Source: Xanthobacteraceae bacterium (GTDB taxonomy: Bacteria; Pseudomonadota; Alphaproteobacteria; Rhizobiales; Xanthobacteraceae). From it: 12,698 nucleotides of DNA. Below the pieces are notes generated by a model, which was not told where the DNA came from, did not search any database, and saw nothing but the letters and a program-made list of their open reading frames with translations. Below, piece by piece: positions 12,578 through 12,698 of this stretch (positions are counted from its first letter, which is position 1; the number at the start of each line of letters is the position of its first letter). The stretch lies in NCBI GenBank assembly GCA_025929595.1, contig JAICQA010000044.1, positions 1 to 12,698 on the forward strand. Reading direction: 5' to 3'. A program made the position numbers and the translations under genes.

Positions 12578-12698
12578 TCAGACGGCCGAGAGATTGGTCG
12601 CGGCGGTCTTGCCGCGCTCCGTGGTGATCTCGAAGTTCACCTTCTGGCCTTCGTTCAGGGTGTACATGCCAGCACGCTCGACGGCGCTGACATGGACG
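12578..12698 (-). CDS. cspA: Cold-shock domain protein, C-terminal part (gene runs off the window)
   Basis: The minus strand from the right edge encodes VHVSAVERAGMYTLNEGQKVNFEITTERGKTAATNLSAV and then TGA (12580-12578). It matches the C-terminal half of CspA-type single-domain nucleic-acid-binding proteins: the VHxSAVERAG block holding the second RNA-binding motif, LNEGQKVxFE, and the closing RGKTAATNL. These are small RNA chaperones that melt structures at low temperature or stationary phase. The N-terminal half with the first RNA-binding motif (KGFGF-type) is outside the window. Which of several Csp paralogues this is cannot be told. Confidence 0.9.
   Translation of the reverse strand, partial: VHVSAVERAGMYTLNEGQKVNFEITTERGKTAATNLSAV

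Overview
The window is a high-GC (roughly 60-65% by eye), densely packed chromosomal segment of an alphaproteobacterium, most likely a Hyphomicrobiales (Rhizobiales) member of the Bradyrhizobium / Rhodopseudomonas / Xanthobacteraceae type. The evidence is an RcdA (DUF1465) gene, a DUF1192 gene, a zinc-ligand-free L31, an MsbA-related ABC exporter of alphaproteobacterial type, paired YdcH/DUF465 genes, and two mosaic palindromic intergenic repeats of the kind common in that group. No phage, insertion sequence, CRISPR, tRNA or rRNA is visible, and the content is core-like rather than an island.

Layout. 1-1123: end of a probable MotA/TolQ/ExbB-type channel gene, then a MotB/OmpA-like cell-wall-anchored partner. 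1129-1808: a GNAT acetyltransferase gene bracketed by two unrelated palindromic repeats. 1813-3633 (minus): MsbA-like ABC exporter, whose start region overlaps the promoter of rpmE (ribosomal protein L31, plus). A bidirectional terminator separates rpmE from rcdA (minus). 4505-4827 is a non-coding interval. On the minus strand it holds a perfect TTAA-N7-TTAA CtrA-type box, a -10-like element, three consecutive hairpins ending in a Rho-independent terminator, and a second terminator-like hairpin. I read this as a candidate CtrA-controlled small RNA of about 90 nt just upstream of rcdA. DUF1192 (minus) and a PIG3-type quinone oxidoreductase (plus) follow, divergently.

6260-9148: a large seven-TM sensor with PAS, degenerate GGDEF (SGDQF) and intact EAL domains, likely a c-di-GMP phosphodiesterase. 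It is convergent with yqgE/algH, and the two genes share a 4-bp TTAA that supplies both stop codons. 9870-11247: a secreted DsbD-alpha-like protein and a one-cysteine Prx5-type peroxiredoxin, a likely redox pair. 11292-11873: two divergent YdcH/DUF465 paralogues around a nested inverted repeat. 12210-12509: a small secreted or membrane protein of unknown function whose Shine-Dalgarno sits in a potential 8-bp hairpin. A terminator then separates it from the tail of a cold-shock protein gene (minus).

The most interesting unit is rcdA with its upstream interval. RcdA is an adaptor for ClpXP destruction of CtrA, and a CtrA box next to it would close a feedback loop, possibly with an RNA in between. 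Everything about that RNA is inference from sequence.
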